A stretch of 64,000 nucleotides of DNA from Spiribacter halobius (GTDB taxonomy: Bacteria; Pseudomonadota; Gammaproteobacteria; Nitrococcales; Nitrococcaceae). The position numbers and the translations under genes are program-made. The stretch is from assembly GCF_020883455.1 (NCBI RefSeq), contig NZ_CP086615.1, forward strand, positions 3,162,001 to 3,226,000. Reading direction: 5' to 3'. This document shows, piece after piece, positions 29,101 to 38,289 of this stretch; the first letter of the stretch is position 1; every line of letters starts with the position of its first letter. The notes under the pieces were generated by a model. The model ran no database searches. It was given only the letters and a program-made list of their open reading frames with translations, and was not told where the DNA came from.

Positions 29101-29801
29101 TCGGGATCGCCCATTTCGGCGGTGAGGGCATCATCGAAATCGAGCGCGCCGCACTGCTCGACGACGGCCATGACCTGCTCTCCAACGGCAGCTTCACCGA
29201 CGGCCTCGAGCGCTGGTACCACACCACTTCCCGCCATGAGGCCTGGCGCGCCGAGAACCAGTGGCTCGAGTTCTACATCGATCAGGGCCTCCTCGGCGCC
29301 ACCACCTTCACCCTCTTCATCCTGGCCGCGGCGGCCGCTCTGGCGCGCCGGTCCGTCGCCGGCTCACCGGTCGCGCTTGCGGTCCTGGCCGCCCTGGCGG
29401 GCCTATTGGTCATCGCGGTCTTCGCCACGGTGTTCTGGTCGCCTCGGATTGCCATGCTGTTCTGGCTGGTGGCATTCCTGGGGATGGCGAGGGGGCGGGT
29501 GGAGAGGGGGGGGGGGGACGGGGTGATGGGGCGTAGGCCGCGTGCTGCCCGTTTTACACGGCGGCATCGCCCGGCCAAAGCAGGCTTCTCTGGTCACACG
29601 GCTGCATCCACCTCCGATGCCGACCTCATTACCCCATCACCACGCACTCACCCATCACCAACACCCCAGAGCCATAGAATCCGATACGCTTCGTCACAGC
29701 GAGAAAGGCGGCAGGAGCACCATGCGCATCCTCATAACCGGCGGGGCCGGCTTCATTGGATCGGCCGTCATCCGCCATCTGATCCGCGAAACCGAGCATG
29801 A
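26139..29801 (+). CDS. VanZ-O-antigen ligase fusion protein
   Basis: A 1220-residue frame. Residues about 20-440 contain two or three VanZ-like membrane units ([34 protein letters not shown]; then [15 protein letters not shown]; then [14 protein letters not shown]). A basic Pro/Arg linker (445-510) leads to an O-antigen ligase/polymerase (Wzy_C-type) membrane domain with GHGLGAYPR near residue 863. About 170 residues of soluble, carbohydrate-binding-like sequence sit in the loop before [15 protein letters not shown] (near 1037). The last 92 residues follow a 12-G tract and overlap rfbB in another frame. With one G fewer the protein would end at 29526, which is probably the functional end. The role would be polymer ligation at the periplasmic face. 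Confidence 0.82.
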   Translation: MVTTAAERAIPATGPTTGRRLWPWITAYLAGLAYVSFIPFRYRGLPAEIWWQRALELRWLDLGLGSRADWIANLVLFVPFGMLLVAALARRHRHPGPIAALGALFAVLLTALAIEVVQPQFSPRTASLNDILAALLGGGLGISLWIGAGPRILASLRAAAHPGLPGITAGLGVYTAGYLLFSLFPFDFITSADELSRRLATRPPALLISGCEDEARCAARLLLETLTVLPIGAWLALRARLHGRALGTAPVFLAGLALGVCLETLQIFIFHGVSQGASIVARGVGSAAGALALTHALSTPPERLRRQLRTLALAGIIPYAIGLPLLNGLTGSSRLPVNEALARLSEVSFLPFYYHYFTSEAEAMQSLVYHLGLYAPIGAALWTWGRGAATAGIAATVAALIALVMETGKLLVAELHPDPTNLLIAAVGAVLAHAVLERGFTALSARSPPLPAGPPSRVPAAAAESAGRPPGDSVAVSTSVWQQAPRSGRRIRRGARRHAPARPKRPSRYRARAVALLLGPTALAAALFWPMAGLLLVIGLIAYAAWLYRDPGAWLLAVPVAVPLLNFAPYTGRYFVSELDLLLAVTLAVGLWRRPPAAHGLHLPRLAATAAGLFAVSWVISLATGLWPLPPLDANAFATYDSPMNALRVGKGFAWGVALYLLARRLPSAEAERVGHRFTAGMTAGLAAVVAVVLWERNAYPGLLDFDSGYRVTALFADMHVGGPTIEAFLVLTLPFALLWTWQARHLITFLCGLTLLAGAAYAVLVTYSRAGYLGAALAAAATLAGLAWLAWRDGDRLRAIGSLAALVLLPLLAAGVQGGMGSYLDYRLTRLEADLEGRLERWQHALRLAEAGALEATLGHGLGAYPRLHVADRLAREERLPVNFAHSAEPGDGLLRLSPSQPSFVAQRVAAMPGSRLTVELQVRPVLAEWGALAVVLCETHRMEWVRCEWQRLRVEGEPGVWQQHELSIQAGDLGAGPWFAQRGLAFGIAHFGGEGIIEIERAALLDDGHDLLSNGSFTDGLERWYHTTSRHEAWRAENQWLEFYIDQGLLGATTFTLFILAAAAALARRSVAGSPVALAVLAALAGLLVIAVFATVFWSPRIAMLFWLVAFLGMARGRVERGGGDGVMGRRPRAARFTRRHRPAKAGFSGHTAASTSDADLITPSPRTHPSPTPQSHRIRYASSQRERRQEHHAHPHNRRGRLHWIGRHPPSDPRNRA
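29506..29517 (+). repeat. 12-G homopolymer in the O-antigen ligase gene
   Basis: Twelve consecutive G bases lie in the last coding part of the fusion gene. With 12 the frame continues to 29801 inside rfbB. With 11 it stops at TGA 29524-29526. Such tracts slip during replication. They are also frequent sites of sequencing error. Confidence 0.9.
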
Positions 29802-30798
29802 GGTCATCAACCTCGATGCCCTGACCTATGCCGGCAACCTCGCTTCGGTCGCCGAGGCGTCCAACAGCGCCCGGTACCGTTTCATCCACGTCGATATTCG
29901 TGACGCGGCGGCACTGGAGCGCACCTTCGCCGACTCATCACCCGATGCAGTGATGCACCTTGCGGCGGAGTCGCACGTCGATCGCTCCATCGCCGGACCC
30001 CAGGCATTCGTCGAGACCAACATCGACGGCACCTTCAACCTGCTGGAGGCGAGCCGGCGGCACTGGGAGGCACTGCCGGCGGAGCGCCGGGCGCGGTTCC
30101 GCTTTCACCACATCTCTACCGACGAGGTTTACGGCAGCCTCGGGGCCGAGGGCCTCTTCACCGAGGACAGCCCCTACCAGCCGAACTCGCCCTATTCCGC
30201 GAGCAAGGCCGCCTCGGACCACCTGGTGCGGGCCTGGCACCACACCTACGGCCTGCCAGTGGTCACCAGCAACTGTTCCAACAACTACGGCCCCTACCAG
30301 TTTCCCGAGAAGCTCATCCCCCTCATGATCCTGAATGCCGTGGACTGGAAGCCGCTACCGGTGTACGGGCGCGGCGAGAACGTCCGCGACTGGCTCTATG
30401 TCGAGGACCACGCCCGCGCGCTGCGGATGATTCTGGAACGGGGCGCCCTTGGCGAAACCTACAACGTCGGCGGCCTCAATGAGCGCAACAACCTCGAAGT
30501 CGTCCAGACCGTGTGCGGGATCCTCGATCGCCTGATGCCCGACCCGCGCAGCCCACGCGAGCAGCTCATCCGCTTCGTCACCGACCGCCCCGGCCACGAC
30601 CAGCGCTACGCCATCGACGCCACCAAAATCCGCCGCGAGCTCGGCTGGGAGCCCCACGAAAGCTTCGAAACCGGACTCGAGAAGACCGTGCAGTGGTACC
30701 TGGATAACCCCGAGTGGGTGGAAAGCGTGCGCACGGGGGCGTATCGGGAGTGGATGGAGAGGCAGTATGGGGTTGGGGGGGATGGGGGGATGAGGTAA
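29722..30798 (+). CDS. rfbB: dTDP-glucose 4,6-dehydratase
   Basis: This is the second step of dTDP-L-rhamnose synthesis: dTDP-glucose to the 4-keto-6-deoxy sugar with bound NAD. The 358-residue SDR enzyme shows GGAGFIGS (residues 7-14), [21 protein letters not shown], the catalytic YSASKAASD (Tyr/Lys), [18 protein letters not shown] and [20 protein letters not shown] 29722 has AGGAG 4 nt upstream. It overlaps the 3' extension of the ligase frame. The last residues (GVGGDGGMR) are encoded by a G-rich, low-complexity end. Confidence 0.97.
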   Translation: MRILITGGAGFIGSAVIRHLIRETEHEVINLDALTYAGNLASVAEASNSARYRFIHVDIRDAAALERTFADSSPDAVMHLAAESHVDRSIAGPQAFVETNIDGTFNLLEASRRHWEALPAERRARFRFHHISTDEVYGSLGAEGLFTEDSPYQPNSPYSASKAASDHLVRAWHHTYGLPVVTSNCSNNYGPYQFPEKLIPLMILNAVDWKPLPVYGRGENVRDWLYVEDHARALRMILERGALGETYNVGGLNERNNLEVVQTVCGILDRLMPDPRSPREQLIRFVTDRPGHDQRYAIDATKIRRELGWEPHESFETGLEKTVQWYLDNPEWVESVRTGAYREWMERQYGVGGDGGMR

Positions 30799-31025
30799 GC
30801 GTGGCCGAATCCCGGCGGCGGGGGCGGCTTCTTCGGGGGCCCGGCCCTGCCGGGCGAATCCCGACCCACGCGGCCGCAGACATTCACCCGCGAAACCAGC
30901 TTCCGCACGAGTGCCAGCCACCCCGTCACCGACTACCCCTTGCCCCAGCCCTCCCCGCAAGCCACCCTCTCAACCACCTCATCACCTCATGACTTCATCA
31001 CTTCATCACCTCATCACCCAATCCC
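30799..31025. repeat. Low-complexity spacer rich in CATCACCT/CATCACTT units
   Basis: The last 60 bases before rfbC are short CATCA-cored repeats (CTTCATCA, CCTCATCA) that run up to the rfbC start, leaving no Shine-Dalgarno site. Related ATCACC units occur at 29627-29671, 32482-32506 (inverted) and 32904-32991. Confidence 0.6.
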
Positions 31026-31574
31026 ATGCACCACACCCCCACCCACATCCCCGACGTCCTCCTCCTTACGCCGAAGGTCCACGGCGACCACCGCGGCTTT
31101 TTCATGGAGACCTGGAACGCCCGTGTCTTCGCCGAGCTCGGGCTCGATCTCGTCTTCGTCCAGGACAACCACAGCCGCTCGCAGCAGGGCACTCTGCGCG
31201 GCCTGCATTATCAGATCCGCCAGCCGCAGGGGAAGCTGGTGCGGGTGACGGTGGGCGAGGTGTTCGACGTGGCCGTGGACATGCGGCGCAGCTCGGCCAC
31301 CTTCGGACAATGGGTCGGGGAGCGGCTGTCGGCGGAGAACAAGCGCATGCTTTGGGTGCCGCCCGGCTTCGCCCACGGCTTCCTGGTCCTCTCAGACGCG
31401 GCCGAGTTCCAGTACAAGTGCACGGACTACTACGCTCCGGAGCACGAACGCACGCTGCGATGGGACGATCCGGACCTCGGGATCGAGTGGCCGCTCACGG
31501 CAGGGAACCGACCGCTACTCTCCGAGAAGGACGCCAGCGGCGCCGCATTCGCTGAGGCGGAGGCCTATCCATGA
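31026..31574 (+). CDS. rfbC: dTDP-4-dehydrorhamnose 3,5-epimerase
   Basis: The third rhamnose-pathway enzyme, a cupin that epimerises C3 and C5. It has 182 residues. Conserved RGFFMETWN, VQDNHSRSQQGTLRGLHYQ (catalytic His), VGEVFDVAVDMRRSS, PPGFAHGFLVLSD and YKCTDYYAPEHERT are all present. The stop overlaps the rfbD start (ATGA). The region before ATG 31026 is CATCACC-type repeat and has no ribosome site. Confidence 0.96.
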   Translation: MHHTPTHIPDVLLLTPKVHGDHRGFFMETWNARVFAELGLDLVFVQDNHSRSQQGTLRGLHYQIRQPQGKLVRVTVGEVFDVAVDMRRSSATFGQWVGERLSAENKRMLWVPPGFAHGFLVLSDAAEFQYKCTDYYAPEHERTLRWDDPDLGIEWPLTAGNRPLLSEKDASGAAFAEAEAYP

Positions 31575-32491
31575 GCGCACCGCGCCTGCTACTGCTCGGG
31601 CCCAACGGCCAGGTAGGCTGGGAACTGCGACGAGCACTCGCCCCGCTCGGAGAGCTCATCGCCCTGGACCGGGATGGCCGTGACGGCCTCCACGGCGACC
31701 TCGGCACCCCCGGCAAGCTTGCCCAGACCGTACACACCCTCAAGCCGGACGCAGTGGTCAACGCCGCCGCCTACACCGCCGTCGATCGCGCGGAGCAGGA
31801 GGCGGACACCGCACGCCAGATCAATGCCCACGGTCCGCAGGCACTGGCCGAGGCCTGCCGGGAGACGGGTTCGCTACTGGTGCATTACTCCACAGACTAT
31901 GTCTTCGATGGCAGCGGCACGGCTCCCTGGCGAGAGGGCGACCCCACCGACCCGCTGAACCTCTACGGCAAGACCAAGCTCGCCGGGGAGACCGCCATAC
32001 GCGCCGCAAGCTGCCGCCACCTCATCTTCCGCACCAGCTGGGTCTACGCGGCCCGCGGCAGGAATTTCCTGCGCACCATGCTGCGCCTCGCCGCCGAGCG
32101 CGACGCCCTCCAGGTCGTCGACGACCAGCACGGCGCCCCCACCGGCGCCGAGCTCATCGCCGACGTCACCGCCCAGGCGCTCCATGCCACACTCCGCAAT
32201 TCAACGCTGGACGGCACCTACCACCTCACGGCCCGCGGTCAAACCACCTGGCACGGCTACGCCCGCCACCTGATCACCGAAGCCCGCGAGGCAGGCTACC
32301 CGATCCGCGTCACCGACGACGCCATCACCCCCGTGCCGAGCGAAGCCTTCCCCACCCCCGCCGCCCGCCCCCGGAATTCACGGCTGGACGTCTCGGAGCT
32401 GGAGCGGGCGTTCGGGCTCCGGATGCCACCGTGGGAGGCTGGGGTGGAGAGGGTGGTTTCTGAATTGGTTGAGGGGGATGGGATTAGGTGA
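31571..32491 (+). CDS. rfbD: dTDP-4-dehydrorhamnose reductase
   Basis: The last rhamnose-pathway enzyme, an NAD(P)H-dependent SDR reductase. The 306-residue product has LLLGPNGQVGWEL (nucleotide binding), NAAAYTAVDRAE, YSTDYVFDGSG, the catalytic YGKTKLAGE and FRTSWVYAARGRNF. It is coupled to rfbC by ATGA. The C-terminal bases run into inverted ATCACC-type repeats, so the last codons (VEGDGIR) may be altered from the ancestral end. Confidence 0.96.
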   Translation: MSAPRLLLLGPNGQVGWELRRALAPLGELIALDRDGRDGLHGDLGTPGKLAQTVHTLKPDAVVNAAAYTAVDRAEQEADTARQINAHGPQALAEACRETGSLLVHYSTDYVFDGSGTAPWREGDPTDPLNLYGKTKLAGETAIRAASCRHLIFRTSWVYAARGRNFLRTMLRLAAERDALQVVDDQHGAPTGAELIADVTAQALHATLRNSTLDGTYHLTARGQTTWHGYARHLITEAREAGYPIRVTDDAITPVPSEAFPTPAARPRNSRLDVSELERAFGLRMPPWEAGVERVVSELVEGDGIR

Positions 32492-32532
32492 TTAGGTGAT
32501 GATGTGAACGAGCAGGGAGGCTCGACAGGGGC

Positions 32533-32928
32533 GTGGAGGCGAAGGAAAGGCCGCATCGTCGTCTTCGGGCGTGGCGCGCGGGGATGTTGCTTGTGAAGGA
32601 TGTCTACGGCATGACCCGGCATTTCCCGCGTGAGGAAGTTTACGGGTTAACGACACAGAGGCGCCGGGCGCCAGTGCCCGTGTGCAGCAACATCGCAGAG
32701 GGGGCAGCCAGAAGCCCGTCGAGGAATTTTGCGCGCTTCCTTGCCATGGCCAATGGCTCGCTCAGCGAGCTCGATACCCAGACCGTAATCGCGAAGGAGC
32801 CCGGCTTCGTCAGGGAAGCATCCGCTCGGGAAGCAAGAATCAACGAAGTATCGGCCCTGGTCTCGGGCCTACACCGCAAGGTGGCTAACGGCCCACCCGC
32901 CCAATCACCTAATCACCCAATCACCTAA
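32533..32928 (+). CDS. Four-helix bundle protein (23S rRNA-IVS family)
   Basis: A 131-residue protein of the four-helix bundle family first noted in 23S rRNA intervening sequences. It shows LRAWRAGMLLVKDVYGMTRHFP, EVYGLTTQRRRAPVPVCSNIAEGAARSPSRNF (in part), then FLAMANGSLSELDTQ. Family members are often inserted in glycan clusters and their role is unknown. The start is a GTG. The last 11 residues ([11 protein letters not shown]) come from the tandem repeat. Inverted ATCACC repeats flank the gene. Confidence 0.78.
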   Translation: MEAKERPHRRLRAWRAGMLLVKDVYGMTRHFPREEVYGLTTQRRRAPVPVCSNIAEGAARSPSRNFARFLAMANGSLSELDTQTVIAKEPGFVREASAREARINEVSALVSGLHRKVANGPPAQSPNHPIT

Positions 32929-32991
32929 TCACCCAATCACCTAATCACCCAATCACCTAATCACCCAATCACCTAATCACCCAATCACCTA
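32904..32991 (+). repeat. 11 tandem 8-bp units ATCACCTA/ATCACCCA
   Basis: Eleven contiguous octamers alternate ATCACCTA and ATCACCCA and end 6 nt before the rfbA ATG (32998). They replace the normal ribosome-site position. Reverse-complement copies (GATTAGGTGATTAGGTGAT) lie at 32482-32500. Confidence 0.9.
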
Positions 32992-32997
32992 ATCGCG

Positions 32998-33891
32998 ATG
33001 CATACACCACCGAACCGAAAGGGAATCATCCTGGCTGGCGGCTCCGGCACCCGCCTCTACCCCGTCACCCACGCGGTGTCGAAGCAGCTGCTTCCGGTCT
33101 ACGACAAGCCGATGATCTACTACCCGCTCACCACGCTCATGCTGGCGGGGATCCGCGAGGTGCTGATCATCTCCACGCCGCAGGACACGCCGCGCTTCGA
33201 GCAGCTGCTCGGCGACGGCAGCCAGTGGGGGATGCAGCTCGAGTATGCGATACAGGAGGAGCCGCGGGGCCTCGCCGAGGCGTTCATCATCGGCGAGCGT
33301 TTCATCGGCGATGCGCCGTGTGCACTGGTGCTCGGCGACAACATCTTCCACGGGCACGACCTCGCCACCACCGTCGCCCAGGCCGCACAGCGGGAGGCGG
33401 GGGGCACCGTGTTCGCCTACGCGGTGCGCGACCCGGAGCGCTACGGCGTGGTCGAATTCGACCGCGAAGGCCGCGCCGTCAGCCTGGAGGAAAAGCCCGA
33501 TCAGCCGCGCAGCCGATATGCCGTCACGGGCCTCTACTTCTACGACGCAAGCGTCGCGGACGTCGCCCGCAGCCTCTCGCCCTCCGCACGGGGTGAGCTC
33601 GAGATCACGGACATCAACAAGCATTACCTCGCGCGTGGGGAGCTGCAGGTCGAGATCATGGGCCGCGGCATGGCCTGGCTCGACACCGGCACCCATGAAT
33701 CTCTCCTCGAGGCCGCCACCTTCATTGAGACCCTGGAAAAGCGCCAGGGCCTCAAGATCGCCTGCCCGGAGGAGATCGCCTTCCGCATGGGCTACATCGA
33801 CGCCTACCAGGTCCGCGCCCTGGCCGCCCCGCTCGCAAAGAGCGGCTACGGCGACTACCTCCTCCGCATGCTGGAGGAGGTGGTGTTCTGA
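32998..33891 (+). CDS. rfbA: Glucose-1-phosphate thymidylyltransferase
   Basis: The first rhamnose-pathway enzyme: dTTP plus glucose-1-phosphate gives dTDP-glucose. The 297-residue product has [35 protein letters not shown] in pieces (pyrophosphorylase signature), [37 protein letters not shown] and [18 protein letters not shown]. No Shine-Dalgarno site is visible because octamer repeats end just before ATG 32998. A decayed 3' copy lies at 37820-38266. Confidence 0.96.
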   Translation: MHTPPNRKGIILAGGSGTRLYPVTHAVSKQLLPVYDKPMIYYPLTTLMLAGIREVLIISTPQDTPRFEQLLGDGSQWGMQLEYAIQEEPRGLAEAFIIGERFIGDAPCALVLGDNIFHGHDLATTVAQAAQREAGGTVFAYAVRDPERYGVVEFDREGRAVSLEEKPDQPRSRYAVTGLYFYDASVADVARSLSPSARGELEITDINKHYLARGELQVEIMGRGMAWLDTGTHESLLEAATFIETLEKRQGLKIACPEEIAFRMGYIDAYQVRALAAPLAKSGYGDYLLRMLEEVVF

Positions 33892-34206
33892 GGCGCGATC
33901 AGGGACCTCCCCCCGGGGCCACCATCGCGCCGCAGCAGGACAACGGCTCCCGGTCGGCCGCACCCGCCCAAACACGATTCAGGGGCAACCAGATTCCCGG
34001 AACAGGCTTTCACGGGTAGGGCAGGGCTTTCATGGCGGGCCCCCCAGCATCGTTTTTCAGGTCCCGTGAGCGTTTGTCAGGAATAGCGCCTTCCTGCAAG
34101 ACCGACACCTGGGACGTTGCCGTGGCTCTGCCGCGCATCCTCCGCGCCATCGGCGGGCGTCACCGCATCATCGAAAAAGACGGCTGGCGGCTCCTGACGC
34201 CGCGCC
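33892..34206. other. Intergenic region between convergent rfbA and amidase genes
   Basis: No recognisable gene, repeat or clear terminator is seen. Short open frames here have no family similarity. Confidence 0.6.
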
Positions 34207-35700
34207 CTACGCTGCTGCGGGCGGGCACCGCCGGAACCAGGGGCAGGCGCGTTCGAGCTGCGCCGCCACCTGCAGCAGGCGTGCCTCGCCACCCGTGGGC
34301 GCAATGAGCTGCACCCCGATCGGAAGGCCGGCATCGGTCCAGTGCAGGGGCAGGCTGATGGCGGGCTGCCCGGTGAGGTTCGCCAGCTGCGTGAACGGCG
34401 TGGCAGCGAAGGTCTCGGCTGCGAGGCGCTCCGGGATGCGCAGCCGGAGTGCCGCATTGGCCACCCCCGGCAGGCTCAGCAGCCGGCGCTGCAGGTATTC
34501 CCAGCCGCGGGGGAGCAGCTCGCCAAGGCGAGGCGCCGCCGACGCGGCGGTGGGTGTGAGGTAGAGGTGGTAACAGGCGTGGTATTCGGTCATCGCCCGT
34601 GCGGCAGTGCTCCAGTGGTCGTGAGCGTGGCAGTACTCCGCGGCGGAGAGTGCCTGGCCCAGGCGGGCGAGGGCGCGCGTGGTGACTTCCAGCGCGCTGG
34701 GACGAAAACCGTCACCGAGGAGCTCGCTAAGCCTCTGCAATTGTGCGCCCGCCTGGCCGTAGTAGAGCGTCAGGAAGGCGCGGGCGATGGCCATGCCGTC
34801 GACAGCCGGTTCGGCCTCCTCCACATGGTGGCCGAGGTTCTGCAGGTGCCGGGCACACTTCTCTACGGCCTCGACGCACGAAGGCTCGACGGGCATATCC
34901 ACCGGCGAGCGGGTGGTGAAGCCCACGCGCAGCGCCGGGGGATCGGCAGCGATCGCCTCGCGATAGGGCCGCTCCGGACGGGGCGCGGTGTACGGAGCGC
35001 CCCGGCACGGTCCGCTGAGGACGTCGAGCATGCCGGCGCAGTCGCGCACGCTGCGGCTGACCACGTGCTCGCACACGGCGCCGTGCCAGACCTCGCTGTG
35101 ATACGGCCCCATTGGCACGCGCCCGCGCGACGGCTTGAGCCCGACGAGACCACACCAGCCCGCGGGGATGCGGATCGACCCGCCGCCGTCGTTCGCGCCG
35201 GCCATGGGCACGATGCCGGCTGCCACGGCCGCCGCGGCACCACCGCTGGAGCCCCCGGCAGTGCGCGTCAGGTCCCACGGGTTGCGGGTCGCACCGAAGG
35301 CCTCGGGCTCGGTGGTGGCCATCAACCCGAGCTCGGGTATGTTGCTGACCCCGAGGGGTAATACGCCGGCGCCGAGGGCGCGGCGCACGTACTCGCTGTG
35401 TACCGGCGGGACGTAGCCACGAACCGCCGCGCTGCCGAAGGTCATGGGTACGCCCGCAAACGCCTGGAGGATATCCTTGAACAGGAAAGGCACCCCGGAG
35501 AAGGCTTGGCCGCCCGGCCCCGCCGCCGCAGTGTGCGACTCCTCCAGGGTCGTGCGGATCACTGCGTTGACCGCTGGGTTGCGGCGCTCCAGCCGCTCGA
35601 TTGCGGCCTCAAGCACCTCCTCGGCGCTGACCTCGCGAGCCCGCACCAGTTCTGCGAGTCTGGTCGCATCGCAGTCCACATACTCGGGGAAGACGCTCAT
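34207..35700 (-). CDS. Amidase signature-family hydrolase
   Basis: A 497-residue amidase. The Ser-cis-Ser-Lys triad is visible: Lys in [10 protein letters not shown], the cis-Ser and nucleophile in [16 protein letters not shown] and [24 protein letters not shown]. The C-terminal [23 protein letters not shown] is standard. It most resembles the branch that contains 6-aminohexanoate cyclic-dimer hydrolases, but substrate cannot be assigned. ATG 35700 is preceded by AGGGAG. It stands alone, convergent with rfbA. Confidence 0.9.
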   Translation of the reverse strand: MSVFPEYVDCDATRLAELVRAREVSAEEVLEAAIERLERRNPAVNAVIRTTLEESHTAAAGPGGQAFSGVPFLFKDILQAFAGVPMTFGSAAVRGYVPPVHSEYVRRALGAGVLPLGVSNIPELGLMATTEPEAFGATRNPWDLTRTAGGSSGGAAAAVAAGIVPMAGANDGGGSIRIPAGWCGLVGLKPSRGRVPMGPYHSEVWHGAVCEHVVSRSVRDCAGMLDVLSGPCRGAPYTAPRPERPYREAIAADPPALRVGFTTRSPVDMPVEPSCVEAVEKCARHLQNLGHHVEEAEPAVDGMAIARAFLTLYYGQAGAQLQRLSELLGDGFRPSALEVTTRALARLGQALSAAEYCHAHDHWSTAARAMTEYHACYHLYLTPTAASAAPRLGELLPRGWEYLQRRLLSLPGVANAALRLRIPERLAAETFAATPFTQLANLTGQPAISLPLHWTDAGLPIGVQLIAPTGGEARLLQVAAQLERACPWFRRCPPAAA

Positions 35701-36581
35701 CGGCCGCTCCCTGTCATGATCACGTGACCGGCTGAAGCTTCCGGAATTCGATCGCAACGGTGGCCGTCGCAACCCCGATCCGCCAGACAGATCGTGCCTG
35801 CGGCGGCGTTGCGGTAGTCCTCCCCGCGCCTACTCCCCCTTCTGACGATTTCTCCCCCCATTCGCGTGTAACGAATCCCAGCGACACATGCTCTTCTGGT
35901 ACCGAGCGCGCCGGTGGTGATCGTCCCGCACCTCGGTGCGGTTTCACGCTGCGTTGGGTGTCTGAAGTCATGCGCTCGTACACACTATCCACAGATCGCG
36001 CGCTCCCGTCATTCCTCGGCGAATGCCAAGAGATCTCGGCAAATCCGCTGGACGCCGACCACCCGAAGCGGTCTGTCATTCGGGGTTTCCACCAGGGCCG
36101 CAATCTCGCGGGAGGCTATGTAGTCAATTGCGCCGCACCGTTGAGGTACTACGAGTGCGTTCCGGAACTGCCTACGAGGGGCCAGCCACACGTCCCGGTG
36201 AACCGCCCGGGAGCATCTATTTCGCGAGTCGGGTCCAGTTGCCATGGACCCTGCCCAAAGGTTACGCCACCAACCTGCTGGCAGCCGCGGCCTCCCGCAC
36301 CTCCAGCAAGCTCCAGCGCCGCAGGCCCGATAAGCCAGGAAAGCGACAGGTCACTCCGGGTGATCAGGGGTGAATCCGGGAAGCCTGTCTGCGATGGAAG
36401 TCGCCCTGCTGGCAGAGTGCGTGATAATCGCGACTATATCGGGGATCTTCTATCGAGCGGATTTCGACGACAGGGCGTACCTGGGGAAAAGTGTAAAATG
36501 GCTACACTGGCCAGCGACACCCACTCCTCACCAGAATTCTGAATATCCAGAAAGACGATCCCGGTTGCCAGGGAGACGCCG
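35701..36581. other. 880-bp region without a supported gene
   Basis: Several open frames exist on both strands, the longest 35760-36542 on plus, but their composition (Arg/Ser/Pro-rich, no motifs) suggests shadows or decayed DNA. A minus-strand stretch at 36009-36200 (ending RICRDLLAFAEE) looks protein-like but I do not recognise it. Confidence 0.5.
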
Positions 36582-37667
36582 ATGTACGTCGTAACGAATC
36601 GCTGGGTCCACGAGGGCGAGACCGGTCTCGCGCAGTTCGGGGACAAGCCGAACCAGGGCGGGAGCAACAACCTGCGCCTTGCGAATATCACCCGGGACGG
36701 AGACGCCTGGCAGGTCGACTTCATCCCGGACGAGCCGCTGCCGCAGGAGGAGGTGAAGGCCCTCATCCAGGAATTCGGGCTCCCGCTCAAGCCCGATGAC
36801 ACCTTCTATCCCAGCCTGCGGGTGGCCTGCGAGATCGCCCGCCGCGTCCGCAGGGAGAAGCGTCATGTGCTGTTCTTCGTCCACGGCTACAACAACGACA
36901 TGCACGATCTCCTCTCCAGCGCTCAGGCACTGGAGAGCCGGTACGGCGTGGAGGTCGTTGCCTTCTCCTGGCCGGCCAACGGGGGCGGCCTGCACGGCAG
37001 GCTGAGCTACAAATCGGACAAGCGGGACGCCCGGGCCTCGACAGGCGCACTGGAGCGCGTCCTCAAGTTCATGCACCAGTACCTGCAATGGATCACAAAC
37101 GCCCGGCGGGAGCGGCTGCTGGCACGGGCGAACCAGGAGCACAAGAGCAACCCGGAGGCCAGAGACGAGCTCTACGCACGGCTGCTCCGGGAGGACTGCC
37201 CCTTCACCGTGAACGCCATGTACCACAGCATGGGGAATTACCTGCTCAAACAGATGCTCAAGAGCAGCGCCAATGAAGGCAACGCCCTGCTGTTCGACAA
37301 CATCACCCTCTGCCAGGCCGACACCAACCACCTCGACCATCCGCTGTGGGTCGACCGGCTCCGCTTCCGCAAGCGCCTGTTGATCACGATCAACGAGAAC
37401 GACTACGCCCTTGGCCTCTCGCGCGCCAAGCTCGGCTCCGAGCAGCTGGCCCGTCTGGGTCACTACCTGCAGGACCTCACCAGCCGGCACGCGTACTACG
37501 TCAATCTCACCGACACCCCCCGGGTGCGCAACTCCCACTCCCCGTTCGGCGAGCCGGCGGAGAAGAACGAGAAGGTCGCGGCCTTCTTCCAGGCCGCGTT
37601 CCGCGGCGGGAGCGCCGAGCGTGGCCTGAAATATCACCCGGAGGGGAACTGGTATGCCCCGAAGTGA
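36582..37667 (+). CDS. DUF900-like alpha/beta hydrolase
   Basis: A 361-residue alpha/beta hydrolase. HVLFFVHGYNNDMHDLL (residues about 105-121) is the oxyanion loop, VVAFSWPANGG follows, and AMYHSMGNYLLKQ (Ser near 214) is the nucleophile elbow with Tyr in place of the usual Gly. Late SRAKLGSEQLARLG and RNSHSPFGE complete the domain. No signal peptide. AGGGAG lies before ATG 36582. DUF900 proteins are putative esterases and substrate is unknown. No operon partner. Confidence 0.8.
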   Translation: MYVVTNRWVHEGETGLAQFGDKPNQGGSNNLRLANITRDGDAWQVDFIPDEPLPQEEVKALIQEFGLPLKPDDTFYPSLRVACEIARRVRREKRHVLFFVHGYNNDMHDLLSSAQALESRYGVEVVAFSWPANGGGLHGRLSYKSDKRDARASTGALERVLKFMHQYLQWITNARRERLLARANQEHKSNPEARDELYARLLREDCPFTVNAMYHSMGNYLLKQMLKSSANEGNALLFDNITLCQADTNHLDHPLWVDRLRFRKRLLITINENDYALGLSRAKLGSEQLARLGHYLQDLTSRHAYYVNLTDTPRVRNSHSPFGEPAEKNEKVAAFFQAAFRGGSAERGLKYHPEGNWYAPK

Positions 37668-37819
37668 ACGCCCGCGCGCGGCTCTGGCTCCGCCCTCGGA
37701 GGGCCTGTGCGCCGCGGCGCCAGTCGCGCGGTATAGCCGGCGTGTCGGCGAGCGCTGCGCGTTTGCCGTAAGCGGTTAAACCAGGCCGTTCTGCCTGGTC
37801 CTGTGATCCGTGTTCAGGT

Positions 37820-38266
37820 GGTGTGGTCGAACTGGACGGCGAGGGCCGCGCGGTCAGTCTGGCGGAAAAGCCACCTCAACCGCGCAGCCGCTATGCCGTT
37901 ACGGGCCTCTGCTTCTACGACGCAAGCGTCGTGGACGTCGCCCGCAGCCTCTCGCCCTCCGCACGGGGTGAGCTCAAGATCACGGACATCAACAAGGATT
38001 CCCTCGCGAGCGGCGAGTCGCAGCTCCAGATCATGGGCCGCGGCATGGCCTGGCTCGACGCCGGCACCCACGAATCCCTCCTTAAGGCCGCCACCTTCAT
38101 CGAGAGCCTGGAAAAGCGCCAGGGCCTCAAGATCGCCTGCCCCGAGGAGATCGCCTACCGCATGGGCTACATCGACGCCGATCAGGTGCGCGCCCTCGCC
38201 GCCCCGCTCGCAAAGAGCGGCTACGGTGACCACCTCCTCCGCATGCTGGAGGAGGTGGTCCTCTGA
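37820..38266 (+). pseudogene. Decayed 3' copy of rfbA
   Basis: The translated segment matches the C-terminal half of RfbA (residue about 149 to the end: [56 protein letters not shown]). The nucleotidyl-transfer signature is missing, so it cannot be an active enzyme. Substitutions such as KITDINKDSLAS show divergence after duplication. It is the only sign of a second rhamnose locus here. Confidence 0.88.
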
Positions 38267-38289
38267 GGCTCTCTCGCTCCGCGGCGAGT

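Noticed and set aside
32904-32991. The octamer array considered as a CRISPR
   Set aside because: The units are 8 bp and contiguous, with no spacers, so it is a simple tandem repeat.
35760-36542. A 260-codon plus-strand frame before the DUF900-like gene
   Set aside because: It is Ser/Pro/Arg-rich, has no ribosome site or motif, and overlaps equally open frames in other phases.
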